Of a stretch of 64,000 bases of DNA, positions 26,803-37,227 are shown in pieces. Position numbers and translations under genes: made by a program. This DNA comes from Hominilimicola fabiformis (GTDB lineage Bacteria > Bacillota > Clostridia > UBA1381). The DNA lies in contig NZ_JAJEQM010000002.1 in the NCBI RefSeq assembly GCF_020687385.1, positions 62,001 to 126,000 of the forward strand. Direction: 5' to 3'. Each line of letters begins with the position of its first letter. Within the stretch, counting starts at the first letter, position 1. The notes beneath the pieces are model-generated. The model saw nothing but the letters and a program-made list of their open reading frames with translations, did not search any database and had not been told where the DNA came from.

Positions 26803-28229
26803 CTGTTTTTTGAAATTTTTTTTGATAATTTTTTTGAAACTGTCTTAAACAGCATATAAATCAGCACGGTTAAGCCGAAATCGAACGATATGTTAAACAG
26901 AAAAAGCTGTTTTGAAATATCAGCCGCACCGTTGCCGATATACGGCATAGGGAACTGAATAAGTCCCATAAGTATCACGAAAATAAACGGAACGGCATAT
27001 CTGTTTTTCTTTTTCAACATCACAATACCAATCAGTAAAAATACCGCATAACTCGGTATTATAAAGAACAATGTTTTCGGCAAATGCTCACGGATATTTT
27101 CCCATAAATCAAAACGATATGAGGACGTATTCGGTGCATAGCCGTATTTTTTCTCAAATGTACCGAGGTTTATTTTGTTTGTAAAAGCATTTTGTGCGGT
27201 TGTTTCCATAACAGATACAAGACGCAGGGGATGAGTGATGTAGAATTTTATAAGTTTTCCGTTACTCATTTTTGAATGAAACTTTTCATTCATAATATCA
27301 CTTCGCGGCGGATATTTGTATTCTGATTTATCAAGGTATGCGTGCTTACCGCTGTCGGCCGCCATATCTTCGTCAAGTCCCATATCGATTAAATCCTGTT
27401 TCGGATTGGGACTGTCTTTTAAAATACCGTAAAACACACTGTTATACTGTGTATCCAAATTAAGCTGACCGCCGTTTATAACGTATCCGCCGACTCCGTG
27501 CCAAAGTAAAACGATTGAACACACAATGCACAAATTTCGCTTGTTGCTTTTAAAACCGACATACAATACAGCGATAATAAGGAACGGTGTAAATACGGCA
27601 CACTGCAATTTTGAACCGAGTAACAGGCAAGACGAAACAGTGAAAAATATTATTACGCTGTTTTTAGCATCGTGTACATTTTCAAACATATACAATCCGA
27701 AAAGCACGACAGTTGCAAACGATACAAGCATAACGCTTTGACCGTACAGACTGTTTAAAATCGTCAAATTAACTCCGTTAAAAAATACAACGATAAAAAA
27801 CAACAGAAAAATATAATGCAAAAACTTATTTTCAATTTTAAATTTACGTTGTATAAAAAAGCATACCGTTGCGTACCACAAAAACATCATAACCGCCAAA
27901 ATCCGCATATCAAACGCACCGAACGGCAGACATATAAGTCTTGTTGTAGCGGTAGGGAATATAAACGTAGTAGTCGGTACTAAAAATAAAAGTCTTGGCA
28001 CATATAGCAACAAGTCAACCGATGTAAATTTCATATAAAAAAATCTTACGGCATAATCGTAAAAAGAGTAGTCGGACGGGAAATCAAGTCCGCACGGACG
28101 CATAACTCTTTCAAAATCGCCCTGGTCGGCAACCGAATGGACAGGCGGTACAAATACCGCGTATACAAACACAGCAATGACCGATATTATAAATATTATA
28201 TCGTATGCGGAAAAAATCTTTTTCTTCAA
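26799..28229 (-). CDS. Polytopic membrane protein, possible GT-C type glycosyltransferase
   Basis: This 476-residue protein has roughly ten predicted membrane helices and a large extracytoplasmic loop (about residues 255-370). The first loop carries SVADQGDFERVM with acidic residues soon after helix 1, a layout seen in GT-C fold sugar transferases and WsfD-like glycan enzymes. This assignment rests on topology, not on a certain motif. The start is TTG 28229, with GGAG about 9 bases upstream. It stands alone, and the tRNA-Gly promoter sits in its 3' end. Confidence 0.7.
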   Translation of the reverse strand: MKKKIFSAYDIIFIISVIAVFVYAVFVPPVHSVADQGDFERVMRPCGLDFPSDYSFYDYAVRFFYMKFTSVDLLLYVPRLLFLVPTTTFIFPTATTRLICLPFGAFDMRILAVMMFLWYATVCFFIQRKFKIENKFLHYIFLLFFIVVFFNGVNLTILNSLYGQSVMLVSFATVVLFGLYMFENVHDAKNSVIIFFTVSSCLLLGSKLQCAVFTPFLIIAVLYVGFKSNKRNLCIVCSIVLLWHGVGGYVINGGQLNLDTQYNSVFYGILKDSPNPKQDLIDMGLDEDMAADSGKHAYLDKSEYKYPPRSDIMNEKFHSKMSNGKLIKFYITHPLRLVSVMETTAQNAFTNKINLGTFEKKYGYAPNTSSYRFDLWENIREHLPKTLFFIIPSYAVFLLIGIVMLKKKNRYAVPFIFVILMGLIQFPMPYIGNGAADISKQLFLFNISFDFGLTVLIYMLFKTVSKKLSKKISKNS

Positions 28230-28333
28230 GTAAAATCACTCCAAAATCAGTAATGTAAATTTATTATACAAAATAACGGAAGCATTTGCAATAAAAATTG
28301 TACGCGCAATCACAAAATCTTGTGCAATTAATG

Positions 28334-28362
28334 TTGATAAATCTTTTATTTTGTGATAGAAT
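28334..28362 (+). promoter_or_regulatory. Promoter of purL
   Basis: TTGATA at 28334-28339, a 17-base spacer and TAGAAT at 28357-28362. No purine riboswitch fold is recognisable in the 40-base leader. Confidence 0.7.
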
Positions 28363-28404
28363 GAATATATATTGAGTTTAGTTTTAATATAAAGGAGTTA
28401 AATC

Positions 28405-31400
28405 ATGGAAAACGTAAGAAGAATTTATGTTGAAAAGAAAAACGGATTTGACGTTGAGGCAAAGGGTGTACTTGCCGATCTTAAAGAAAACCTTTCTTTA
28501 AAAGGTCTTAAAGACGTCAGAATTATTAACAGATATGATGTTTCGGGCGTAAGTGATGAGGAATATCAAAAGGCGAGAAATCTTATTTTCTCAGAACCTC
28601 CTGTTGATAATGCTTATGATGAAGAAATTGAAATCAGTGAGGGCAAAGTGTTTGCGGTTGAATTTTTACCGGGACAGTTTGACCAGAGAGCCGCATCGGC
28701 TGAAGAATGTATTTCAATTCTTACGGAAAAGGAACGTCCGACTGTAAGAAGTGCAAAGGTATATGTTCTTATCGGCGATATTTCAGATGAAGAAACAGAG
28801 GCTGTTAAAAATTACGTTATAAACCCTGTTGAGGCAAGAGAGGCGAGTCTTGAAAAGCCGACTTCGCTTGTTATGGAAACAGTTGTTCCCGATGACGTTG
28901 CGACAGTTGACGGCTTTACCGAAATGGACGAGAGCAAAATGGAAGAGTTTCTTTCAAAGATGGGCTTTGCAATGGATATGGACGACCTTGCATTCTGTCA
29001 GAAGTATTTTAAGGATACGGAAAAGCGTAATCCTACAATTACAGAACTTCGTATGATTGATACATATTGGTCTGACCACTGCCGTCATACTACGTTTTCC
29101 ACTAAGATAAATGATGTTAAGATAAATAACGGCAAATATGCCGATGTCATTAAGGCTGCATATGATGAATATAAGGCTGCAAAAGCTGATTTGTATGCAC
29201 CTGACAGAGATACTTGCCTTATGAATATGGCAACAATCATAGTTAAGCAGCTTAAAAAGCAAGGTCTTTTAAAAGAAATTGATGAATCGGAAGAAATCAA
29301 TGCTTGTTCAATCGTTGTTGATGTTGACGTAAACGGCAAGGACGAGCCATGGCTAATTATGTTTAAAAACGAAACTCATAACCACCCGACAGAAATCGAG
29401 CCTTTTGGCGGTGCGGCAACTTGTCTTGGCGGTGCTATTCGTGACCCGCTTTCAGGAAGAAGTTATGTATATCAGGCTATGCGTGTAACCGGTAGCGGTG
29501 ATCCGAGAGTATCACTAAAGGATACACATGCCGGAAAGCTTATGCAGAGAAAGATTACAACAGGTGCGTCGGCAGGTTACAGCTCATACGGTAACCAAAT
29601 CGGTCTTGCAACAGGACAGGTTCAGGAAATATATGATGAAGGCTACGTTGCAAAGAGAATGGAAATCGGTGCGGTTATAGGTGCGGCACCAAAGAAGAAC
29701 GTTATTCGTGAAGTGCCGTCAAAGGGCGACGTTATCATTCTTCTCGGAGGAAGAACAGGTCGTGACGGTATCGGCGGTGCAACAGGTTCTTCAAAGGCGC
29801 ATAATGAAGAAAGCGTTGTTACTTGCGGAAGTGAAGTACAAAAAGGTAATCCGCCTGTTGAAAGAAAAATTCAAAGACTTTTCAGAGATGAAAAGGTTAC
29901 CACACTTATAAAGAGATGTAACGACTTTGGTGCAGGCGGTGTATCGGTTGCTATCGGTGAGCTTGCGGACGGACTTGTTATTGACCTTGACAAAGTTCCT
30001 AAAAAGTATGAGGGACTTGACGGAACCGAACTTGCAATCAGCGAATCGCAGGAAAGAATGGCTGTTGTTGTAAGAGCGGAGGACTCAGATAAGTTTATAG
30101 AATATTCAAATAACGAAAATCTTGAGGCAACAAAGGTTGCATATGTCACAGACGAGAACAGACTTGTTATGAACTGGAGAGGTAAGACAATCTGCGATAT
30201 TTCAAGAGATTTTCTTAACACAAACGGTGCAACCAAGAATACGGATATTGAAGTTGTACTTCCTGATACTGAAAACAGTTTCTTTAAGCAAGAAGTTGTT
30301 ACTGACGTAAAGGCAAAGTGGCTTGAAACACTTTCAGATCTAAATGTATGCTCACAAAAGGGACTATGTGAAAAGTTTGACTCAACAATCGGTGCAAACA
30401 GTGTACTTATGCCGTTCGGAGGTAAGTATCAGCTTACTCCGTCAGACGGTATGGCTGCAAAAGTTCCTGTACTTGGCGGCGAAACAAATACGGCAACTGT
30501 TATGACATTCGGTTATAATCCGAAACTTTCAAGCTGGAGCCAATATCACGGTTCAATATATGCAATCGTTGAATCTGTTTCAAAAGCGGTTGCGTTGGGT
30601 GCTGATTATAAGAAGATTTATCTTACGTTCCAAGAGTACTTTGAAAGACTTGGAACTGATCCTAAGCGTTGGGGCAAGCCTTTTGCTTCATTGCTTGGCG
30701 CATATAAGACACAGCTTGCATTAGGCATTGCGGCAATCGGCGGTAAAGACTCAATGAGCGGTTCGTTCAACGACCTTGACGTACCTCCGACACTTACATC
30801 ATTCGCCGTTGCACCTGTAAAGGCTGATAAGGTTATTTCACAGGAAATCAAGAAAGCAGGCTCAAAGCTTGTTATGTTCACAGTTAAACGTGACGAAAAC
30901 GATTTACCTAAGTTTGACGAATTGAAGAAAATGTATGACACAGTTCATAAGCTTATTCTTGACGGCAAAGTATTGTCGGCAAGCGTTGTTAAGGGATTCG
31001 GTCTTGTTGAAACTGTTTCAAAAATGGCATTCGGTAATATGATCGGTGTTGAATTTGACAAGAACCTTACAAATGATATGCTATTCTATGCACCGCTTGG
31101 CTCAATCGTACTTGAAGTTGAAGAAGAAATTGACGGTGCCGTAACAGTCGGTACAACAGGCTCTGACTCATTTACGGTAGGCGGAGTAAATATTCCGCTT
31201 AGCGAGGCGGTTGAAGTATGGAAAAAACCGCTTGAAAAGGTATTCCCTACAAAAGCAGGTCACTTTACAAGTGAGCCTGAAACATTCAGCTATGATAAGA
31301 GAAATATAACTGTTGCAACAGAAAAATTTGTGAAACCGAGAGTATTTATTCCTGTATTCCCGGGTACAAACTGCGAATACGATACTGCAAGAGCATTTGA

Positions 31401-32130
31401 AAACGCAGGTGCTGTGGCAGATGTATTTGTTGTAAGAAACCTTACGGGTGACGACGTTGTTTACTCAATGAAAGAAATGCAAAAGAGAATAAACAATTCT
31501 CAAATCGTAATGATTCCGGGCGGTTTCTCAGGCGGTGACGAACCTGAGGGCAGCGGTAAATTTATCGCAACCGCATTCAGAAATCCGCTTGTTAAAGACG
31601 CGGTTATGAATATGCTTAAAAACCGTGACGGTCTAATGCTTGGTATCTGTAACGGTTTCCAGGCACTTATAAAGCTTGGTCTTGTACCTTACGGAGAAAT
31701 TCGTGACCTTGACAGTAATTCACCGACACTTACATTTAACACAATCGGCAGACACGTTTCTTGTATGGCAAGAACAAGAATTGCGTCAAACAAGTCACCA
31801 TGGCTTGCAAATGTGAATACAGGTGATGTTCATACAATCGCACTTTCACACGGTGAAGGTAGATTTATCGCGTCGGAAGAACAGGTTAAGGAACTTGCGG
31901 CAAACGGACAGATTGCAACTCAATATGTAAACCTTGAAGATAAGGCAACATATGATATTGACTGGAATCCAAACGGTTCGGTATATGCTATTGAGGGTAT
32001 AACAAGTCCTGACGGCAGAGTGCTTGGTAAAATGGGACACAGTGAACGTATCGGTAAGAACGTATCGTTTAATGTTCCCGGTAACAAAGACCAAAAGCTG
32101 TTTGAGGCAGGCGTTAAATATTTTAAATAA
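28405..32130 (+). CDS. purL: Phosphoribosylformylglycinamidine synthase, single-chain
   Basis: This 1,241-residue enzyme converts FGAR, glutamine and ATP to FGAM in purine synthesis. It combines the PurS-like N terminus, the linker, two ATP-binding synthetase halves (FKNETHNHPTEIEPFGGAATC near residue 325; GGKDSMSG near 790) and a C-terminal glutaminase. The glutaminase shows FPGTNCEYD, IPGGFSGGDE, catalytic Cys in LGICNGFQ and SHGEGRF. The length fits the large clostridial form rather than the separate PurS/Q/L of Bacillus. The rest of the purine pathway is not in the window. Confidence 0.97.
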   Translation: MENVRRIYVEKKNGFDVEAKGVLADLKENLSLKGLKDVRIINRYDVSGVSDEEYQKARNLIFSEPPVDNAYDEEIEISEGKVFAVEFLPGQFDQRAASAEECISILTEKERPTVRSAKVYVLIGDISDEETEAVKNYVINPVEAREASLEKPTSLVMETVVPDDVATVDGFTEMDESKMEEFLSKMGFAMDMDDLAFCQKYFKDTEKRNPTITELRMIDTYWSDHCRHTTFSTKINDVKINNGKYADVIKAAYDEYKAAKADLYAPDRDTCLMNMATIIVKQLKKQGLLKEIDESEEINACSIVVDVDVNGKDEPWLIMFKNETHNHPTEIEPFGGAATCLGGAIRDPLSGRSYVYQAMRVTGSGDPRVSLKDTHAGKLMQRKITTGASAGYSSYGNQIGLATGQVQEIYDEGYVAKRMEIGAVIGAAPKKNVIREVPSKGDVIILLGGRTGRDGIGGATGSSKAHNEESVVTCGSEVQKGNPPVERKIQRLFRDEKVTTLIKRCNDFGAGGVSVAIGELADGLVIDLDKVPKKYEGLDGTELAISESQERMAVVVRAEDSDKFIEYSNNENLEATKVAYVTDENRLVMNWRGKTICDISRDFLNTNGATKNTDIEVVLPDTENSFFKQEVVTDVKAKWLETLSDLNVCSQKGLCEKFDSTIGANSVLMPFGGKYQLTPSDGMAAKVPVLGGETNTATVMTFGYNPKLSSWSQYHGSIYAIVESVSKAVALGADYKKIYLTFQEYFERLGTDPKRWGKPFASLLGAYKTQLALGIAAIGGKDSMSGSFNDLDVPPTLTSFAVAPVKADKVISQEIKKAGSKLVMFTVKRDENDLPKFDELKKMYDTVHKLILDGKVLSASVVKGFGLVETVSKMAFGNMIGVEFDKNLTNDMLFYAPLGSIVLEVEEEIDGAVTVGTTGSDSFTVGGVNIPLSEAVEVWKKPLEKVFPTKAGHFTSEPETFSYDKRNITVATEKFVKPRVFIPVFPGTNCEYDTARAFENAGAVADVFVVRNLTGDDVVYSMKEMQKRINNSQIVMIPGGFSGGDEPEGSGKFIATAFRNPLVKDAVMNMLKNRDGLMLGICNGFQALIKLGLVPYGEIRDLDSNSPTLTFNTIGRHVSCMARTRIASNKSPWLANVNTGDVHTIALSHGEGRFIASEEQVKELAANGQIATQYVNLEDKATYDIDWNPNGSVYAIEGITSPDGRVLGKMGHSERIGKNVSFNVPGNKDQKLFEAGVKYFK

Positions 32131-32136
32131 TACAAA

Positions 32137-32167
32137 AAGGCTGTCGGCAAATGTCGGCAGCCTGTTT
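32137..32167 (+). terminator. Probable terminator after purL
   Basis: AGGCTGTCGGCA pairs with TGTCGGCAGCCT (two G-U pairs) and is followed by GTTTTA. The T tract is short, so some readthrough into polC is possible; no separate polC promoter was seen. Confidence 0.6.
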
Positions 32168-32190
32168 TATCACGAGGAGAAAGATGTTAT

Positions 32191-35100
32191 ATGAAACCGA
32201 AAATTGGTGTTGTGTTTCCAAAGATAACGGATAAAGATATAGCCGATTTGGAAATAGAAAAAATAAGAGTTTCAAAAAACAGAAGAAAAATAGGTATTTT
32301 GCTTGGCTCTGACACGTCCGCTTATCAGCAGGCGAAGGTCGAAAGTGAAGTAAAAAAGGCTTGTAATCTTACGGAAGTAATCGTTAGGGTTGATAACAGA
32401 ATTAAACAGCAAGATAAAAATGTAATGATTTACGAAGTCGAACCCGGTCATGAGGGGACTATGCAGTCTGCATCATCAGGCCCGAAAATCAAAGGTAAAG
32501 CCAATGTTTCGGATATGCTTTACGGCAGACCAATTAATGACGATATTATATCAATTCATTCGATTAACGATAATTCGGGCAGAGTTGTATTTTCGGGTAA
32601 GGTATTTTTTGTTGAGGACAGAGATATTAAATCTAAAAAAACTGGCAAGGAATTTCACCTTATAACAATGGATATTACCGATAACGAGGACTCAATATCT
32701 GCGAAAATGTTCGTTACAAAAACGGAAGATGACGAGCCGTTTAACAAGCTTTTTTCAAAATTGAAAAAGGGAGTCAAGGGCGGCGGTATATATATCGTTG
32801 CACGCGGTAAGGCACAGTTCGACCAATATGCAGGTGAAACGATTGTGATGATTAACGACATTGCGGAAATTGAAAAACCGCCTGTTCGTATGGATGAGGC
32901 ATCGGAAAAACGTGTGGAACTTCACTTGCATACACAGATGTCGGCGATGGACGCGGTTTCCTCCGTAAACGACCTTATCAACAGAGCGATTTATTGGGGA
33001 CATAAAGCGATTGCCGTTACCGACCACGGAGTTGTGCAGTCGTTCCCGGACGCAATGAAAGCGTCTAACTTTAATGAAAAAATTAAAATTCTTTACGGTG
33101 TTGAGGGATATTTGATTGACGACAGCAAGAAGATTGTCTATAATGCGGAAAATCAGAATATCGACTCACCGTTTGTTGTGTTCGATATAGAAACAACAGG
33201 ACTTCACAACGACAAAAACAATATCACCGAAATCGGTGCGGTAAAGGTTGTAAACGGTCAGATTGTCGATAAGTGGTCTACATTCGTTAATCCGTGTCAG
33301 CCGATACCCGAAAATATTGTGGAACTTACGGGTATTACGGACAGTATGGTGGCTGACGCACCGAAAATCGAAGAAATACTCGGTGAGTTTTTTGAGTTTT
33401 GTAAGGATTGCATACTTGTTGCACATAACGCGGCGTTCGATATAGGATTTATAAAAAAGGCGGCAGAACGTCATAATTTTGAATTTAATTTCTGCTACCT
33501 TGATACGCTTATGCTTGCAAGATGTATGTATCCCGAACTTCCGAATTTTAAACTTGATACGCTTACAAAACATCTTCACGTTATTCTTGAAAATCATCAC
33601 CGTGCGGTAGATGATGCAAAGGCTACGGCTGATGTTTTCGTTAAGATGATAGAAAAACTTCGCGAAGAAGATAAGACGGAGCTTAAAACTTTCAATGATA
33701 TTTTTGATTTAAGAAGTGCGTCAAAGAAAAATAAAGCGTATCACATTATCATACTTGCAAAAAATCAAATCGGTTTAAGACATATTTATGAAATGATTTC
33801 GGAATCGCATTTGAAATATTTCTTCAGAACACCGAGAATACCGCGAAGTTTGCTTGAAGAAAAACGCGAGGGACTTATACTCGGTTCGGCTTGTGAGGCT
33901 GGCGAACTTTTCAGAGCGATGATAGACGGTGACAGTGACGAGGAATTAAAGGAAATAGTTGATTTTTACGACTATCTTGAAATTCAGCCGATAGGCAATA
34001 ATGCGTATATGAAAACCGATCCGAAACACCCTATGGTGAATACGGACGAAGATTTGCAAAATTTAAACAGACATATTGTTGCACTTGGCGAAAAGTATAA
34101 TAAACCCGTTGTCGCAACGTGTGACGTGCATTTTATGGATATGGAGGGCGCGGATTACAGAAAAATCCTTATGAATTACAAAGGATTTTCGGACGCTGAC
34201 AATCAAGCACCGCTGTATTTCAGAACAACGGAAGAAATGCTTAAAGAATTTGAGTATTTGGGCAAGGAAAAGGCGTATGAGGTTGTTGTTAAAAACACAA
34301 ATCTTGTAGCCGATATGATAGAGGACGTCAGACCGATTCCTGCGAAAAAGTGTCCTCCTGTAATTGAGGGGGCGAAAGAGGGTATCATAAACGACTCGAC
34401 AACGAGAGCAAAGGAAATATACGGCGATCCGCTTCCTGAAATCGTGCAGAAACGTCTTGATAAGGAACTTCATTCGATTACGACTTACGGTTTTTCGGTT
34501 ATGTACAGAATTGCACAGGAGCTTGTACGTCATTCACTTGCAGACGGATATTTGGTTGGCTCACGTGGTTCTGTCGGCTCGTCGCTTGTTGCGTATTTGT
34601 CGGATATAACGGAGGTTAATTCACTTCAAGGTCACTATATTTGCCCGAATTGTAAAAACGTAGAGTTTATTGAGTCTGAAATCGGTTTGTCGGGGTGTGA
34701 CTTGCCCGATAAGGTGTGTCCGAAATGCGGAACGAAGTACAGAAAAGACGGCCACGATATTCCGTTTGAAACATTCCTTGGATTTAAGGGCGATAAAGAG
34801 CCTGATATTGACCTTAACTTTTCGGGCGTGTATCAGCCGGTAATCCATAAATACACCGAAACATTCTTCGGCAAGGGTAAGGTTTTTAAAGCCGGAACAA
34901 TCGGTACTGTCGCGGAAAAAACCGCATTCGGTTATGTAAAGAAGTATTGCGAGGAGAGAAATCTTGTGATGCGTAATGCGGAGATGAAACGACTTGCAAA
35001 AGGCTGTGAGGGTGTAAAACGTACGTCGGGACAGCACCCCGGCGGAATTATCGTTGTACCGTTTGAAAATGATATACATGAATTTTGCCCTGTTCAGCAC

Positions 35101-36234
35101 CCTGCGGACGATCCTAATTCGGATATTATTACGACTCACTTTGATTACCATAAAATCGACCAAAACCTTTTAAAACTTGACGAGCTTGGACACGATGATC
35201 CGACGGTTATAAGAATGCTTGAGGATATAACGGGACTGCACGCACGGGATATTCCGATAGGCGACCCCGAAACAATGAGTTTGTTTACGTCAAATAAAGC
35301 GTTGAAATTACTTCCGGGTAAGGATATAGGTACAAATTTGGGTACATACGGAATACCTGAGTTCGGTACAAAGTTTGTACGTCAAATGCTTGAAGATACA
35401 AAGCCGACAACATTCTCTGAACTTGTAAGAATTTCGGGACTTTCGCACGGTACTGATGTGTGGCTCGGCAATGCACAGGAATTAATCAGAGAGGGCAAGT
35501 GTGACCTGTCGCACTCAATATGTGCCCGTGACGATATTATGATTTATCTTATTTCGTGCGGTGTTGAAGAAGAACATTCGTTCAAGATAATGGAAATGGT
35601 GCGTAAAGGTAAAGGCCTGACGCCTGAATATGAACAGGAAATGCGTGATAATAATGTGCCTGATTGGTATATTGAATCGTGTAAAAAAATCAAGTATATG
35701 TTCCCTAAGGCACACGCTGCCGCTTACGTTATGTCGGCATTCAGAATTGCGTATTTTAAAGTACATTATCCAGAAGCATTTTATATCGCATATTATACGG
35801 TGCGTGCGGACGATTTTGATGCATCGGTAATGGCGAGGGGAGAAGAACGCGTTCGTGAAGAAATGCGTTCAATCAACGCAAAGAAAAAGGACGGAACAGT
35901 TACTCCGAAAGAAGAAAACCTTATACCGATACTTGAAATTTGTATTGAAATGTACGCAAGAGGAATTAATTTTGTGCCTGTCGATTTGTACGAATCACAC
36001 GCGACCGATTTCAGACAGGTTGAGGGCGGTATTCTTCCTCCGCTTTCCGCACTTCCGGGACTTAGCGAAAACGACGCGATAAGCATTACGGAAGAAAGAA
36101 AGAACGGCGAATTTAGAAACGTCGAAGATTTAAGAATTCGTACAGGTATAGGTAAAAATCCGCTTAATATCCTTGAAGAAAACGGCTGTTTCGATGATTT
36201 GCCGGATACCGACCAAGTGTCGTTGTTTGACTAA
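32191..36234 (+). CDS. polC: DNA polymerase III alpha subunit, PolC type
   Basis: This 1,347-residue replicative polymerase has an OB domain (about 125-225), a PHP domain split around a proofreading exonuclease (PHP start VELHLHTQMSAMD; exonuclease about 328-500 with FDIETTG, HNAAFD and HHRAVDDA), a zinc module CPNC...CPKC near 817-850 and the palm with PDIDLNFSG near 873. Bacillus-type PolC is about 1,440 residues; the difference is at the N terminus, which here is about 100 residues shorter. GAGGAG lies 11 bases before ATG 32191. Confidence 0.96.
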   Translation: MKPKIGVVFPKITDKDIADLEIEKIRVSKNRRKIGILLGSDTSAYQQAKVESEVKKACNLTEVIVRVDNRIKQQDKNVMIYEVEPGHEGTMQSASSGPKIKGKANVSDMLYGRPINDDIISIHSINDNSGRVVFSGKVFFVEDRDIKSKKTGKEFHLITMDITDNEDSISAKMFVTKTEDDEPFNKLFSKLKKGVKGGGIYIVARGKAQFDQYAGETIVMINDIAEIEKPPVRMDEASEKRVELHLHTQMSAMDAVSSVNDLINRAIYWGHKAIAVTDHGVVQSFPDAMKASNFNEKIKILYGVEGYLIDDSKKIVYNAENQNIDSPFVVFDIETTGLHNDKNNITEIGAVKVVNGQIVDKWSTFVNPCQPIPENIVELTGITDSMVADAPKIEEILGEFFEFCKDCILVAHNAAFDIGFIKKAAERHNFEFNFCYLDTLMLARCMYPELPNFKLDTLTKHLHVILENHHRAVDDAKATADVFVKMIEKLREEDKTELKTFNDIFDLRSASKKNKAYHIIILAKNQIGLRHIYEMISESHLKYFFRTPRIPRSLLEEKREGLILGSACEAGELFRAMIDGDSDEELKEIVDFYDYLEIQPIGNNAYMKTDPKHPMVNTDEDLQNLNRHIVALGEKYNKPVVATCDVHFMDMEGADYRKILMNYKGFSDADNQAPLYFRTTEEMLKEFEYLGKEKAYEVVVKNTNLVADMIEDVRPIPAKKCPPVIEGAKEGIINDSTTRAKEIYGDPLPEIVQKRLDKELHSITTYGFSVMYRIAQELVRHSLADGYLVGSRGSVGSSLVAYLSDITEVNSLQGHYICPNCKNVEFIESEIGLSGCDLPDKVCPKCGTKYRKDGHDIPFETFLGFKGDKEPDIDLNFSGVYQPVIHKYTETFFGKGKVFKAGTIGTVAEKTAFGYVKKYCEERNLVMRNAEMKRLAKGCEGVKRTSGQHPGGIIVVPFENDIHEFCPVQHPADDPNSDIITTHFDYHKIDQNLLKLDELGHDDPTVIRMLEDITGLHARDIPIGDPETMSLFTSNKALKLLPGKDIGTNLGTYGIPEFGTKFVRQMLEDTKPTTFSELVRISGLSHGTDVWLGNAQELIREGKCDLSHSICARDDIMIYLISCGVEEEHSFKIMEMVRKGKGLTPEYEQEMRDNNVPDWYIESCKKIKYMFPKAHAAAYVMSAFRIAYFKVHYPEAFYIAYYTVRADDFDASVMARGEERVREEMRSINAKKKDGTVTPKEENLIPILEICIEMYARGINFVPVDLYESHATDFRQVEGGILPPLSALPGLSENDAISITEERKNGEFRNVEDLRIRTGIGKNPLNILEENGCFDDLPDTDQVSLFD

Positions 36235-36242
36235 CGAATATA

Positions 36243-36271
36243 TTGACTTTTGATATTTTAAGCGATATAAT
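36243..36271 (+). promoter_or_regulatory. Promoter of the AT-rich orphan gene
   Basis: TTGACT at 36243-36248, a 17-base spacer and TATAAT at 36266-36271, starting just after the polC stop. Confidence 0.75.
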
Positions 36272-36317
36272 AAAGAAAAGAATGTCAACATTTTGTGAAA
36301 AATGGGAGGTATCATAT

Positions 36318-37049
36318 ATGACGAAAGAAGAATTTATTAAGCATTTACTCAAAGCAAAAGTTGTTTTGGAAAAATTAGCAAAAAAACAAGATGTCTATGA
36401 TGAAATAGAAGAGAGAATGTATGAGGAATACAGAAAAGAAGAAAATATAAGAAATGAAACAAAGAGAAAGTGGATTAATTTTCTTAGAATCATCGGAATT
36501 GCATCAGCATGTTTGTCTTTGTATTTCTTTTTTAAAGATAAAATGATTCTTGCTATATTGAGCTTTATAGTAATGGGAGTAATGCTTGTTGCATTTAGTG
36601 TACTAAGCCAAAATACAAAAAATGGTCGTGTAAATGAAGAATACTATAATCAAAAGATTTTACCTATTGAAAAAGAACTAAAACAACAAGAAAAAGTGAT
36701 AGAAGATTTTATAAAAAGCGAGGAAATGAGAAATTTAAGCGATATTATTCCTCAAAAATATTTGAATTTAAAAGCTGTATTATTCTTGTTAGAAGTTTTG
36801 CAAACGGGAAGAGCCGATAGCTCTAAAGAGGCATATAATCTTTATGAAGAAGAACTTCATCGTGAAAAAATGCAGGAAATGCAAGAGGAACAGTTGGATT
36901 ATGCAAGACAAACTTTACATGAGCAAAAAAATCAAACTAAACTTCAAAAGAAACAATATGAAGTTCAAAAGCGTATATCACGTCAGGTTAGTTATGGAAA
37001 TTATATAAATACCAAAAATTATTATCATAATCGATGGGGAAGAAAATAA
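36318..37049 (+). CDS. Unrecognised membrane protein with coiled-coil tail
   Basis: This 243-residue protein has a charged N-terminal helix (residues 1-55), two close membrane spans (about 56-100), then a long Glu/Lys/Gln-rich helical region (about 105-230) that reads as coiled coil, and an Asn/Tyr-rich end. GGGAGG is 7 bases before ATG 36318, and its own promoter and terminator make it a single-gene unit. The codon use is much more AT-rich than in flanking polC, which hints at recent acquisition. No family is recognised. Confidence 0.75.
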   Translation: MTKEEFIKHLLKAKVVLEKLAKKQDVYDEIEERMYEEYRKEENIRNETKRKWINFLRIIGIASACLSLYFFFKDKMILAILSFIVMGVMLVAFSVLSQNTKNGRVNEEYYNQKILPIEKELKQQEKVIEDFIKSEEMRNLSDIIPQKYLNLKAVLFLLEVLQTGRADSSKEAYNLYEEELHREKMQEMQEEQLDYARQTLHEQKNQTKLQKKQYEVQKRISRQVSYGNYINTKNYYHNRWGRK

Positions 37050-37070
37050 TTATAAAATATCGATAATCAC

Positions 37071-37096
37071 AAAAAAGCACCGAAAGGTGCTTTTTG
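37071..37096 (+). terminator. Terminator of the AT-rich orphan gene
   Basis: The stem AAAAGCACC/GGTGCTTTT with a GAAA loop is followed by T residues. Confidence 0.88.
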
Positions 37097-37116
37097 TGTA
37101 GAGTTTGTAAATAATC

Positions 37117-37145
37117 TTGAAAATTTTGTCTTTTTATGATATTAT
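37117..37145 (+). promoter_or_regulatory. Promoter of the serpin gene
   Basis: TTGAAA at 37117-37122, a 17-base spacer and TATTAT at 37140-37145. Confidence 0.65.
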
Positions 37146-37227
37146 AAAAGAAATATTTAACATTTAATAAACTTTTTGAGGTATTGAAAAGTATTAATAG
37201 CGAAAGGAAAAATAGGAGGGACACAAA

